Source: Aquilaria yunnanensis
Taxonomy: Eukaryota; Streptophyta; Magnoliopsida; Malvales; Thymelaeaceae
DNA length: 64,000 nt
Direction: 5' to 3'
Assembly: GCA_039654915.1 (NCBI GenBank)
Contig: CM077593.1
Coordinates: 42,254,501-42,318,500, forward strand
Shown here: in pieces, positions 34,502 to 45,249 of the stretch
Position numbering within the stretch: position 1 is the first letter of the stretch
Layout of the letters: the number at the start of each line of letters is the position of its first letter
Made by a program: the position numbers and the translations under genes
Notes under the pieces: generated by a model
What the model saw: only the letters and a program-made list of their open reading frames with translations
Database searches by the model: none
Told to the model about the DNA's origin: nothing

Positions 34502-37500
34502 ATGACTCACAACGATGAGGCCTTGGGCCATCATTTGGCGCCGTCTGTGGGAACCCGCTCGCAGATTGCCGTCGTTGAGACTCGGCATTCTAAGGACAAG
34601 GGACTCCCAAGGTCCTCGTCCGCGCCTGAGATACAACCGGCTGCTGAGCAGACACTCCCAGAGACTTCTACGCCCGAGGAGGACCGCCCTCTGGTAATCA
34701 CCATGAGCTTCTTGAGGGACTTTCAGCGCTCGGTCGTTGCTGAAATGACTCAGCAGATCGACCGAAGATGGCCACAGCAGTCACAGGCCCAGAAACCCTC
34801 CTCATCAACACGCCCTCGGGAGAGAAGCCCCAAGTCTACACACCGCAGTTCAGAAAGTGGAGATCCTCGCGGAGAATCATCCACAGAAGATATAGCCCTC
34901 GGGAAACGGCCTGTGGGACAAACCGGGTCCAAGCGACCGAGAGTCTCACAGCGAAGCAGTTCGTCGCCCGAGGCGAGGGCCCTGACCCCTCCGCGCCGAA
35001 CTCGCTCCCCGAAAAGGCGCCGTCGATCTCCCTCCCGCGAAAATGGTCCTAGCGCCACTGCGCTTATGGAAAGGATATTGGCACGGCTGGACAGAGTGGA
35101 AAAGCAAGTGACCAGAAAACCCGTTTGGGACAGGCTGTCGGGGGCATTATGCGAAGATGGCTCCCCGTTTATTCGCACCGTCGTTGAGGCAGCTATGCCA
35201 GGCGACTTCAGAGTGCCTAGGCTGGAGATCTATGATGGCCGGACTGATCCACAGGCCCATCTGACGAAGTACAGGCGGAGCATGATAATGCACGGAGCTG
35301 ATGACGCTACCATGTGCAAATGCTTTGAAGTCACCCTCACGGGCCCAGCAACAGCATGGTACAATTCTTTGCCCCCAGGGACTATCACTGAGTTTCAGGA
35401 GTTGTCCGCAGCCTTTACCCAGCAGTTCATTGGGAGCAGGCCGACGGCCAAAATGCCTGTACAGATGTTCGACATAGAGCAGAGAAACGGAGAGACGATC
35501 CGAGACTATGTCGAACGATTCAACAGGGAAGCACTCAGCGTCCCGGACTTCCGGCCCGAAATCCGCATCGTCGCTATGACGCGGGGCCTTCGGCGTGACT
35601 CACAGCTGTTCTACGAGTTCTCAAAGGACCCCCCGGAGACCCTCGGAGAATTTTACCGAAGGGCAGAGCAGCACATGACATCCGAGGAATTGAGGATGGC
35701 GGGGCCGAAGTCTGATCATCACCGCGCCGAAGGGTCCAGCCAGCAAGCTCGGCATCTTTCTGAACATACAGGTCGACCACGGCGAATGCGAGGAAAGAAA
35801 CCTCAAAGTTTCACACCCTTGAGCACGACACGGACCAACATTCTCATGGCGCTGGAAAGGCAAGGGACGCAGATTCGGCGGCCAAAGGCCATGGCCGCCG
35901 ATAATAAGAAGAATGCCAAGAAGTTCTGCCAGTTTCATCGCGACCACGGTCATGACACCGAAGACTGCTTCCAGCTGAAGAAGTACATAGAGTCGCTGAT
36001 CAAACATGGCCAACTTCGCAAGTACCTGCGGATGCCCTCCCCAAAAGGCAGAAAAGAGGAGGAAGAGAGGGCCAAAAACGAGGACTATGACTCCGACAGG
36101 CGGAGAAACAGAAGTCCAAAAAGGCGCCTTCCACCTCCAGTAGGGGTCATCCAAACCATCACCACGGGGCTCCCATCCTCGGAAAGAAAGCGGAAGGCCA
36201 GAGAAATTGCGGTTATGGAGTATCAAAGTCCATCAAAGAAATTGGCTCGCAAAGATGGCTCCACTGTCGTCTTCCCCCACGACGACCCGCTGCTGATAAT
36301 GGCGAGAATAGGGAACTGGGACGTCAAGAGAGTGTTGCTTGATGATGGCTCAAATGCTGACGTCCTATTCTCGCACTTACTGCCGAGCTTGGGCATCTCC
36401 AGCAGCGAGCTGAAACCTGTCACCACGCCCACCTTCGGCGTTGGGCCATCCGAACTACCCGTCCTCGGATGGATCGACCTCCCTTTGATGATGAAAGGCA
36501 CTTCGGTAGACGGAGCAGCTGAGTTGTACGCGTCCACAATGGCAAGATTCATCGTCATGGACGTCCCGTCTTCGTACAACGCCATCCTTGGAAGGCAGAC
36601 TCAGGGAAACCTGCACATTCGCCCCGATGTGAAGTACTTGACTGTCACATTCGCCACCAAGGATGGAGATGCAGAGGTCTTCATCGACCAAGCCGAGGTA
36701 AGAAAGGTGTTTGTAAAAACACGAAAGGCTCCGGCAAACAGCTCTACACAAACGGTGGAGGCAAAGGCGCAGGAGAAAGGCAAAAAAGGAGATCCCGCAG
36801 AAGCAGAAACGGAAGCAGTAGATCTTGTCCCAGGACAATCTACCCGAATAGGGAAGAGCTTGGCCAAAGGTGATAAGGAAAATCTTGTATCCTTTCTGCT
36901 AAAAAATAAAGATCTGTTTGCCTACTCGCCGAAAGACATGCCAGGAGTGAACCCTGGCATAATACAGCACAGCCTCAAAGTAAGCCCGGAAGCAAAACCT
37001 ATCAGGCAAAAGAAACGAAGCATCTCAGCCCACAAAAGCAACTTCGTGAAAACCGAAGTCCAACGCCTATTGGATGCTGAAGTTATCAGGGAGGTAAAAT
37101 ACCCCGAATGGTTAAGCAACGTGGTCATTGCCACAAAAGAAGGTAGCAGCAAACTCCGGATGTGCATTGATTTCAGAAACTTGAACGATGCTTGCCCGAA
37201 AGACTCATTTCCCCTCCCGCCAATAGATCAACTGGTAGATTCAACGGCCGAATACGGGCTCCTGAGCTTCCTAGATGCCTTCAGCGGCTACCATCAGATA
37301 AAGATGGACCCCGAAGATGAAGAGAAAACTGCCTTCATCACCGAGGGAGGAACGTACTGCTATATCAGAATGCCCTTCGGGCTGAAAAATGCAGGAGCCA
37401 CCTACCAGAGACTGATGAACAAGGTCTTTAAAGACCAAATGGGGAGAAACATGGAAGTATATGTTGATGATATGATAGTAAAAAGCAAGCTGCCCGGCTA

Positions 37501-40000
37501 CCACGTTGCAGATTTGGAGGAAACCTTCCAAAAGCTCAGAGCCTTCGGGATTTGCCTTAACCCCGAGAAGTGTATCTTCGGGGTGACATCGGGAAAATTC
37601 CTTGGATACATGGTATCCGAAAGAGGCATCGACGCCAATCCTGAGAAGATTAAGGCTCTGCTTGAGTTCCGAACTCCTGCCACAGTTAAAGACATGCAGA
37701 GACTAACCGGAAGAATAACCTCTCTGAGCAGGTTTATTTCCAGGTACGAAGATAGGTGTAGACCTTTCTTCAAAGTCCTCACAAAGGCAGCAAAGATGGA
37801 AGGCGACCTCAGAAGAAACAATCATCCCTGGGATGAAGATTGCCAAAAGGCCTGGGAAGAACTCAAAGTCTACTTGGCCAGCCTGCCGACTCTGCGACAA
37901 CCTCGGGTGGGAGAACCCCTCGTACTGTACCTCGCCGTCACAGAAAAGGCCGTGAGCTCGGTCCTGATAAAAGAAGAAGGGCCGAAACAATGGCCGGTCT
38001 ACTACGTCAGCAAGTCCCTGCATGGCGCCGAAGTCAGGTACCCTTTGCTTCAAAAAGCTATATACGCCTTGGTGCTTGCAGGAAGAAGACTGCGACCATA
38101 TTTCCAGGCTCACCCCATCATCGTCCGAAGTAGTCTACCACTACGGGATGTTATGAAAAGAGTTGATCATTCGGGAAGGCTCTCCAAGTGGTGCATAGAG
38201 CTTGGCGAACACGAAATCACGTATGAGCCTCGGAAGGCCATAAAAGCCCAAGCATTGGCAGATTTTATCGCCGAAATACCCACCACTGACGAGAACCACT
38301 CAGATCCGAAAGAAGGTGAGCCAGAATGGACCTTGCATGTTGACGGAGCCTCGGGGTCCGAACACCAGGGAGCTTGAATAGTTATCAGAGGACCCGAAGG
38401 CCTAGAGGTGATGAAGGCTATCAAGTTCAGCTTCAACGTCACCAACAATGTGGCTGAGTATGAAGCCCTCATAGCGGGATTACGCTTGGCCAGAAAGATT
38501 GGCGTGAGAAACTTAAGGGCTCACAGCGATTCCCAGCTGGTAGTTCGGCAGACGGCAGGAGATTATGGGGCGAAGAACCCAATCTTGGCAAAATACCACG
38601 AGCTGGTAACAAAACTCATCCAAGAGTTTGACGCCGTGCGGATCGAAAATGTACCCCGGCGGAATAACACTGAGGCAGATTGCTTAGCGAAGTCCAAAAC
38701 ATACACCGAGGTGCTAGACCATCCAAGCATCTCCGTGCTAAGCGTAACGACCTCGGGAATGGGGTGGAAGGACCCCATAAAGAGATACCTCGCAGAGAAT
38801 GAGCTTCCCGAAGACGCCGGCAATGCTGCAAGACTGCGAAGACGCGCCGGAAGATTCTTCCTGATTGGTGAAGAGTTATATCGGCAAGGATATGCAAATC
38901 CGCTGCAGAGATGTGTGGGCGAAGAGGATACTGAGATGGTCCTCGAAGAAGTCCACGAAGGCATGTGCGGCTCGCACATCGAAACTGATGCCCTTGCAGC
39001 AGTGATACTCCGCCAAGGATACTTCTGGCCTACCCTGAGAAAGGACGCAAGGCAGTTCGTCCAGAAGTGCGGTAGTTGCCAGAGACATGCAAAAATCCAG
39101 AGGATACCCTCGGAAATGGTAACGTCGGCAGACTATCCTTGGCCCTTCGCAGTCTGGGGTATAGACCTCATTGGGCCACTCCCCACAGCGCCCGGAGGCG
39201 TGAAATTCTGCGTGGTAGGAGTGGACTATTTCTCAAAGTGGGTAGAGGCAGAACCACTAGCAACTATCTCGGCAAAAGAAGTGCAGAAGTTCGTATGGAA
39301 AAATATCGTATGCAGATTTGGCATACCGAGGGTACTAGTAGCTGATAATGGATCCCAGTTCATAGACAAAGGATTCTAGGAATTCATCAGCGACCTCAGA
39401 ATAAAGATACACTTCGCCCCAGTAGCTCACCCCCAAAGCAATGGGCAGGTGGAAGTATCAAACAGGACCATAAAAGATGGCCTGAAAAAGAGACTTGGGG
39501 AAGCCAAAGGGAAATGGCCAGGAGAACTCCAAAGTGTATTGTGGAGCTACCGAATGACGCCACGAAGAGCCACAGGGGAAACTCCCTTCTCACTCGTCTT
39601 CGGAACAGAGGCCATTATCCCAATAGAGATAGTTCAGCCTTCAATACGGGTGCAAGTATTTGATGAAGGCGGAAACGACCTCGGTCTGAGAACTAAGCTC
39701 GACCTTGTGGCCGAACACAGAGAAATAGCCGAGCTGAGAAGAAAAGCTTTCCAGCAAAGAGTGGCCGCGGCTATCAACTTAAAAGCCAGGCCAAAAGAAA
39801 TCAAAAAAGGAGACCTCGTTCTCCGAAAGGCCGACTTTGCACCCCGAAGGCCATCTCACGGAGTACTTCGCGCAAATTGGGAAGGACCTTATCTGGTTCT
39901 CGCCGAAGTACGAAAAGGCGTGTACAAGCTTGGCGACGCCGAAGGCGTAGAATTGAAAAACACTTGGCATTCAGACGCCCTGAAAAAATTCTACGCCTAA
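34502..40000 (+). pseudogene. Gag-Pol polyprotein of element A, one frame with two stops
   Basis: The frame opens at ATG 34502 in the LTR. Gag core (ATAWYNSLPPGTITEF) is near residue 283, a zinc finger CQFHRDHGHDTEDC near 475, protease LLDDGSNADVLF near 613. RT motifs run from LRMCIDFRNLND (~885) to YVDDMIV (~986). A first RNase H begins near 1140, and a second, archaeal-type one (LHVDGASG, NNVAEYEAL, HSDSQLV) near 1278. Integrase has HEGMCGSH...CGSCQRH, then WGIDLIGPL, VADNGSQF and NGQVEVSN (D, D, E), and a C-terminal NWEGPYLV module ending at 40000. TGA at 38375-38377 falls in the second RNase H; TAG at 39377-39379 falls between the second D and the E of integrase. Both leave the frame unchanged. 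Confidence 0.93.
34536..34553 (+). other. Primer-binding site of element A
   Basis: TGGCGCCGTCTGTGGGAA starts two bases after the LTR. Its first nine bases match the tRNA-Asp-type site (TGGCGCCGT) usual in Tat and Athila elements; the rest matches less well. The site lies inside the open gag frame. Confidence 0.75.
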
Positions 40001-40159
40001 GGTTGAGCGGAAGAAATATATTGTACAAGAAATATTCTAAGTACAGAATGGTCTAGAGAAGAATGGTCTTGAGAAAAATTTTCAAGTATACCAAATTGTC
40101 GAAGACAGATTTCCGCGAAGGTGCTCGCCACGAAAAAAACGGTTGTGACTTCCCGAAGT

Positions 40160-40735
40160 CCCTTGAGCCACTATGCTCGGGAAAAATGGGAAACAAGAAT
40201 CTTGCAAAGGTACTCGGCATAATCAGTGCAGAGAAAATTTTCCGAACACCCTTGAGCCACTATGCTCGGGAAAAATGGGAAACAAGAATCTTGCAAAGGT
40301 ACTCGGCATAATCAGTGCAGAGAAAATTTTCCGAACACCCTTGAGCGAACATGCTCGGGAGAAAGGGAAAGCAAGAATCTCGCAAAAGTACACGCCAAAA
40401 CAAAAGCAGAGGTAATTTCCGAACACCCTTGAGCGAACGTGCTCGGGAAAAAGGGAATGAGCAATCTCGTGAAAATTTTCCTAAGTCCCTTGAGCAAATA
40501 TGCTCGGGACAATAGGAAGACAGAAAAATTTGGCTGAAGGTTTTCCGAAGGCCCTTGAGCGAACATGTTCGGGATAAAAGGAAACAAAAAGCCTGCAAAA
40601 GACTTAGCCAAATTTTTACAAACTTTCCAGAAAGTCTCTTGAGCGAGCACGCTCGGGACAAAGGAAGGTAAAAAGTTTCTTTGGTTGCAGGTTTTCCGAA
40701 AGTCTCTTGAAGCAAACATGTTCGGGACAGTGGAA
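40160..40735 (+). repeat. Array of eight hairpin motifs downstream of pol in element A
   Basis: The motif CCCTTGAGCGAACATGCTCGGG (variants) starts at 40160, 40249, 40338, 40426, 40487, 40552, 40636 and 40704. GAGC pairs with GCTC and CCC with GGG, leaving a two-base TT bulge and a loop of about six bases. The first two 89-bp units are nearly identical; later spacers vary from 61 to 88 bp and in sequence while the arms persist. Antisense frames across it are by-products of the repetition. Hypervariable tandem repeats after pol are known in Tat elements. Confidence 0.85.
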
Positions 40736-40860
40736 ATGAAGAAACTTGCAAGAAAGGACTTAGCCGAAAAGATTGTTCATTTAGAGCAAACGCTGCCCTA
40801 CAAAAGAAGTGTCCAAAGAAGGAGCACGAAGGAGAAAAATAAGAGGAGCCCTAAAACAAA

Positions 40861-43209
40861 CTAGGGAGAGCCGGGCGGACAAAGACCAGGAAGCTTCAGA
40901 TGCTCGACCCTGGACCACTGCCACCGAGGTCCCTCAGGAATATTTAGGCCCTCCAGAAAAGAGAGGTCCAAATCTGGGAACCTCTGCAGCACCTGGTGCC
41001 GAGCGAGGCAGAAGCCGTCCTGAAAGGCGACCTTGGCCATGTCATCAGAAGTACGTTTTTGAATGCCAAGGACATTGACCTCGTCCCTCAGCTCAGCAAC
41101 CTCCTCTTCGAGCTCGCTTATCCCCAGCGTCTCTCCGGACTCCTTCTTCAGAGCCTCGACCTCGGCTTGAAGAGCAGTGTTCTCGTCCGTCAACCTCGAC
41201 GCAAGACTGTCGGAAACAGCCTTGTCCTTGACAAGATCTTCGTTGGCGGCGAGCAGCCCCTTTACTTGGTCGCCGAGGTCGGCAATCTTCCGGGAGGAGT
41301 CCTTTTCAAGTTCTTCTCTTTTCTTCGAGAACTCCTCCCGAACGGCAGCAAGTTGCTGAGAACAATCCGCTGTCAGCTGCTGGTTGCTGGCGATTACCTT
41401 CGCAAGCGAAGCCTTCGCTTCACTGAGTTCCCGCGAAGTCGCATCCTTGGAGGCAGCCTGTCTGGCCACCCGAACTCGGAGATAACCAGCGTACTCCAGC
41501 AGCTACGGCAAGGCAAAAGTCCAGGTTAGTACAAGTCTAAACACTTAGAAAATTGAGGAAAAAAGTGTAAAGACTATACCTGAGCAGCATGCTCGGTGAC
41601 TTTTGCGACGAGGGTATTATCCCCCGGGTGAGCCGCCGCAATGGCCCGGAAGGAGGCGTCAGTGGTCATCCCCTTCCAAATCTCTTTGGTCATCTTCGGA
41701 CAATCGTCGGAGAACAAATTCATATCCTCCGTGATTGTCCAAAAGGGCTCCAAGCGTATCTTCCCCTCAGGGATTGTGGCATCGCGCAGGGCCCGTTTCC
41801 TCTCATGAATGGCCCTCCAGCCAGCAGTAAGAGGCTCCCCTGAAAGTGAGAAGGAAGTTAGGAGCAGAAGAAAAATTCGCGAAAGGAAAAGGAGCTGAAC
41901 TTCGCCTAAAGGCATACCTGGAGGAACCTCGGAGACAGTGTCCTCGGGATCCTCGGGCCCCTCGGAAGAAAGACCCTTACCCTTCTGCCGGTACCGCTCC
42001 TCGGCGGTGGGTACTTCTACCACTACAGTGTTTCTGGGGGCCTCGAGGTCGGGAGGAGGCACCTCGGCGGAAGTAGCGGGGACCTCGGCCGGTGGAATTT
42101 CAACAAGACCAGCGTCTTCGCCAGCTTCTTCTTCCAAAAGCTCTGGCTGAGAAGGCTGGAGAGCCTTCCTAGCTCGCTTCGCCGAGGGTCCCGCCCCTGT
42201 CGTCTTCCTTCTTCGGGAAGCCGCCTTCTTTGTCTGCTCCCCATTCTCCACTTGGCCAGAAAAGAGGGCCTTGTAATAAGCGGCAGCCCCATCGCCCATC
42301 TCTGAAAAAGAGAAGAAATATCAGCGTAAGTCCGAGGAAAAAGTATAAAGGGATGGAAGATTACTCACTTTCGACAAAAGTTTCGAAAGAAGTCTCCCCC
42401 TTAAGGAGCTTGACCAGCCAGGAGTCCTTCCCGGCAATGGCGGGAGCGGGCATATTGAGGTCGGTCACGTGCTCCTTAACCACTTTCAGCTCCCGAAGGA
42501 CTTCTTCGGTCATCAACCTCCAGTTGATAGGAAAGGGGTAAAGAGCACGAGGAGAGACCTCGGGAGCCCAGTCAGCGACTGCCCGAATGCGGGCGTCGAA
42601 ATCCGCGAACACGGAAGCCAACGGTGGGGTCAGCAGCATCCTCGGATCAACGACGTCTGCGTTCAGCACTCCCTGAGCCCACCTGGTCGGGACATCAGAC
42701 CAGTTCTTATCCACCTTGAGGAAAAAGAACTTAGGCTGCCACCCCCGCCAGCTATCCTTCGTGTCGAAGGTGAAGGTGAATTTTTTGCTCCCGGATCCCC
42801 GAGGCAGCAGGAAATAGAAGCCACCCTTCGGGACCACATAGAGCTTGTAGTACTGCATGAAAATGATGAAGTGGGGCTCTATCCCGAACACGCCACACAT
42901 GCAGAGGTAGGCGTTAAAATAGCAGTACGCGTTCGGGGGAAGCTGGTTCACAGCAATGCCATGGAATTGGCAGAACTCGCAAACCACCTTCGGGGGAGGA
43001 TACCGAAGACCGGCCTTCAGTTGGGCTCGGAAGACGGTAACCTCGTCGCCACGGTTTGAAAAAGCAAAATGGCTAGAATGAGGCAGTCTGGTCACAGCGT
43101 AAGACGGAAGAAAGAATTTTTTCTTCCACCTCTCTAGTTTTTCGGGGGTGGTACAGCAAGGATGGGCCAGAAGAGGTTTCCAGCTCTCGGGAACAGGCAT
43201 CGCAGACAT
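40861..43209 (-). CDS. Spliced antisense gene of element A, Transposase_28-like protein (predicted 708 aa)
   Basis: Exons on the minus strand are 43209-42369, 42301-41918, 41839-41580 and 41502-40861. The introns of 67, 78 and 77 bp have GTGAGT...TTTCAG, GTATGC...TTTCAG and GTATAG...CCGTAG borders. Spliced length is 2127 bases, exactly 709 codons with stop TAG at 40863-40861. Exon 1 (residues 1-280) has the FRAQLKAGL, CEFCQFHGIAVNQL and SWRGWQPKFFF stretches typical of Pfam Transposase_28 ('putative gypsy type transposon'). Exon 2 is Pro/Ala-rich with a basic, NLS-like KRARK region near 320. Exon 3 has EPFWTITEDMNLFSDDC. Exon 4 is a long heptad-like coiled coil ending with FQDGFCLARHQVLQRFPDLD. 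The function is unknown; antisense ORFs are known in Tat elements. The ATG at 43209 is the first in frame after the TATA box. Confidence 0.75.
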
Positions 43210-43496
43210 GAAAAAGAGTTTGAGATGGAAAAGAAAATAGTTTCCAGAAAAAACTCAGAAGACGAGTTTGGAAAAAACAACAGTTTTCCAGAAAAACTCA
43301 GAAAAACAGAGGAATCAAGTACTCTGGAAATCAAAACCCACCAAAAGATTTGCCTGAGGACGCCGTCGTGAAAGTTGGTAGGAAAAAACTCTGATTAAAG
43401 AAGCTCCGCCACAGAAAGCAAGATAAAACGCAAGAACAGAGGGCAGAGCAGAAAAAGAGCAAAAAAACAGTAAGTGGGACTTATGATGGAATGGGC
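43210..43496 (-). other. Leader region of the antisense gene
   Basis: About 260 bp between the antisense TATA box and the start codon. It is A-rich on the plus strand and has no frame of its own that I can support; it would form the 5' untranslated leader of the antisense transcript. Confidence 0.45.
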
Positions 43497-43640
43497 TATT
43501 TATAGGCCAAAGGTGGGTAACCGAAAGAACATCATAAGTACCCATTGGAGGCGAACTGTCGCCGTAACTGCCCGCTGCACCCGAAAAGGCGCGCCCTCTG
43601 TAAATGACGCGCCTCTCCTCCAATGGCAAGAAGCCACGTG
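43497..43640 (-). promoter_or_regulatory. Putative antisense promoter of element A
   Basis: TATAAATA lies at 43504-43497 on the minus strand, with CACGTG at 43635-43640 and a CCAAT word just beside it. The same TATA and G-box order occurs in A2 (1934-2076) and B (18298-18419). Direction and position fit the spliced antisense gene. Confidence 0.6.
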
Positions 43641-43812
43641 TCAACCGCTGAGCAGAAATGGGGGACGTGCCTCCCCAAACGTGCCTGGAAAACCGGGACA
43701 CGCCTCCTGATTGGGACACGTCGTTTGACATCCCTGAGAAATGGAGACGCGCCGCTCAGTCTGACACGCTTGGCCATCAGACCTGCAGAAATAAAAAGCA
43801 GGCCACCTCGAG

Positions 43813-43960
43813 GACACCAAGAGACAGGCTATGGCTGAACAGCCCATGACTTTTGGGCAAGAGGTGTATCTTCGGTACAGGCTTTGCCTCGGAGACACCA
43901 AAGAATAGGCCAAGGCCGAACAGCCCAGACCCTCGGGCAAAAGGTGCGACCTCGGAACAG
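43813..43960 (+). repeat. Tandem ~81-bp duplication before the A 3' LTR
   Basis: The anchor GACACC recurs at 43813 and 43894, with GGGCAAGAGGTG / GGGCAAAAGGTG and CAGCCCA words in each unit. The equivalent duplication is present in A2 at 2214-2375. Confidence 0.7.
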
Positions 43961-44034
43961 GTTATGCTTCCCAACAAGATCCCAAGGGCAACCTCGGAAA
44001 GAGATGCAAACCGAAGTCTTCACTTCGGCTTTCC

Positions 44035-44047
44035 AGAGGGGGGCATG
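44035..44047 (+). other. Polypurine tract of element A
   Basis: AGAGGGGGGCATG directly precedes the 3' LTR, the expected primer for plus-strand DNA synthesis. Confidence 0.75.
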
Positions 44048-44914
44048 TGATAGCCAAAGGCTGTCGCCTCAATCTGGCCGAATACCCTGCCACAACAACG
44101 GCCAGAAGAACTGGTGCTTCCCGGGAATAGGTGGAATCATGCACCTCGGGAGATAGCCTGAGAGCTCCGAGCCTCGGCACGCCAGTAAAACTTGAGGACT
44201 CCATTCGCCCCCCAAGGTTGTGAACAACGCGCCTTCGGAAAAGTGGCACCAGACATTGCTGCCCGAATATGATATCCCCGAAGGCGGAACCCCCTGGAAC
44301 TGGGAACCCCCGAACTGAGGGTAGGCTTCCCGAAGAGGCTCTGTCCGAACTAGAGGACGACCTCGCCCAGGGACCTCGGGAGTACGGCAGGCGCATTTAA
44401 GGAAGCATTTAAGGAAGCCTCTGACACATCCCACCACAGACGTAAAAAGTCGCCCTGACGCGCAGACGCCATCAGAATCATATCATGGCCCGTCTCAGCA
44501 CAAGGCTCGAGGCCATCTAGTTACCAACTATCTGTCCCCTACGCCCAGACGTTCAGGAGCATCCGACCGCACACGTGTCATGATCTGAACGGGCCAGGTA
44601 TTCCTATATATACAGGAAATAAATACTTGACAGGAGGTTGGCAGGCCGGATATACAGCTCCCACACTCTGAGAAAATACCAGGCGAGACTTTTCTGCCTT
44701 TCTCTTTGAGCTAGTGACTTTCTCCTTCTTCCGGCCACAACTGACTTGGGCGTCGGAGGCTCCCCCCCCGGAAAAACACTCCGGGGGCCTCCTAACCCTG
44801 TTTACCAGCTTTTCAGGTACTCTCCTTGGGGCGATCCACCTTCCAGGCGTTCTTCCTCCTAGAAGTCTCCTCAACAGTCATCATGACTCACAACGATGAG
44901 GCCTTGGGCCATCA
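44048..44914 (+). repeat. 3' LTR of element A, 867 bp
   Basis: It is 99.5% identical to 33668-34533 and followed by the TTGTC duplication. Its stem-loop is at 44755-44792 with one extra C in the C run. Confidence 0.95.
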
Positions 44915-45249
44915 TTGTCCTCCAACCAAACTTGCAGAGCTTCATAATGATAATTCTACTTTTACTCAGATGGAATTGTGAGACTTGAGAAAGATTCAAT
45001 AATTTATTAAGGAAGTGTCCACAACATGGGTTGCCTACCTAGCGGCAAGTTCAAACATTGTATAATGGTCTAAATTTTCCATCCAAGCAGATGATTGATG
45101 CAGCAATTGGTGATACTTTGAACAACAAGATGCCTGAAACAACTCAAGAACTCATTGAAGAGATGGCCACGAATAACTATCAGTGGCAGCCTTTTTCTTG
45201 AATTAAATTGAATAGAGCTACCTTAGCTCAAAGCTATGATGTAGTTTAT
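44915..45249 (+). pseudogene. Athila-like gag fragment of element G, part 2
   Basis: After the TTGTC duplication the frame continues PPTKLAELHNDNSTFTQ, and then, with stops and frame changes, words corresponding to Athila-type Gag (around TRQMIDAA and IEEMATNNYQWQ, 45085-45190). It is cut at the TTTAT duplication (45245-45249) by element F and continues at 54475. Confidence 0.7.

Larger units (their letters stand above)
33668..34533 (+). repeat. 5' LTR of element A, 866 bp
   Basis: It runs TGATAGCCAAAGG to GGGCCATCA. U3 contains CACGTG at 34192-34197 and TATATATA at 34225-34232, so transcription should start near 34255-34260. The downstream part holds the stem-loop 34375-34411 and a CTTTTCAGG word at about 34428, and it ends with an ATG at 34502 that opens the gag frame. 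Confidence 0.95.
33668..44914 (+). mobile_element. Complete young Tat-type Ty3/gypsy element A, 11.2 kb
   Basis: Order: 866-bp 5' LTR, PBS, gag-pol with dual RNase H, a 3' hairpin array, a spliced antisense gene, polypurine tract, 867-bp 3' LTR, with TTGTC duplications. The LTRs differ by three substitutions (34047, 34281, 34359 in 5' coordinates) and one C in a C run. That is about 0.35%; at the often-used plant rate of 1.3e-8 per site per year it means an age near 0.13 million years. Despite youth, gag-pol has two in-frame stops. Region GC is visibly higher than in the surroundings. Confidence 0.95.

Noticed and set aside
34750..36585. Minus-strand frames of 120-201 residues opposite gag and protease of element A
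   Set aside because: They are shadows of the strongly supported sense frame, without introns, domains or conservation evidence.
38375..38377. Programmed stop readthrough at the TGA in gag-pol of element A
   Set aside because: The stop sits in the middle of a conserved RNase H, not between domains, and lacks a known readthrough context; a point mutation is simpler.
40160..40735. CRISPR-like array
   Set aside because: Repeats with spacers superficially resemble one, but spacers are partly similar to each other, spacing varies, and the context is a plant retrotransposon.
40223..40751. Long minus-strand frames across the hairpin array with repeated FSRACSLKG-like words
   Set aside because: They arise from translating the repeated noncoding motif; the two overlapping frames look alike and have no domain, and they lie outside the spliced antisense gene.
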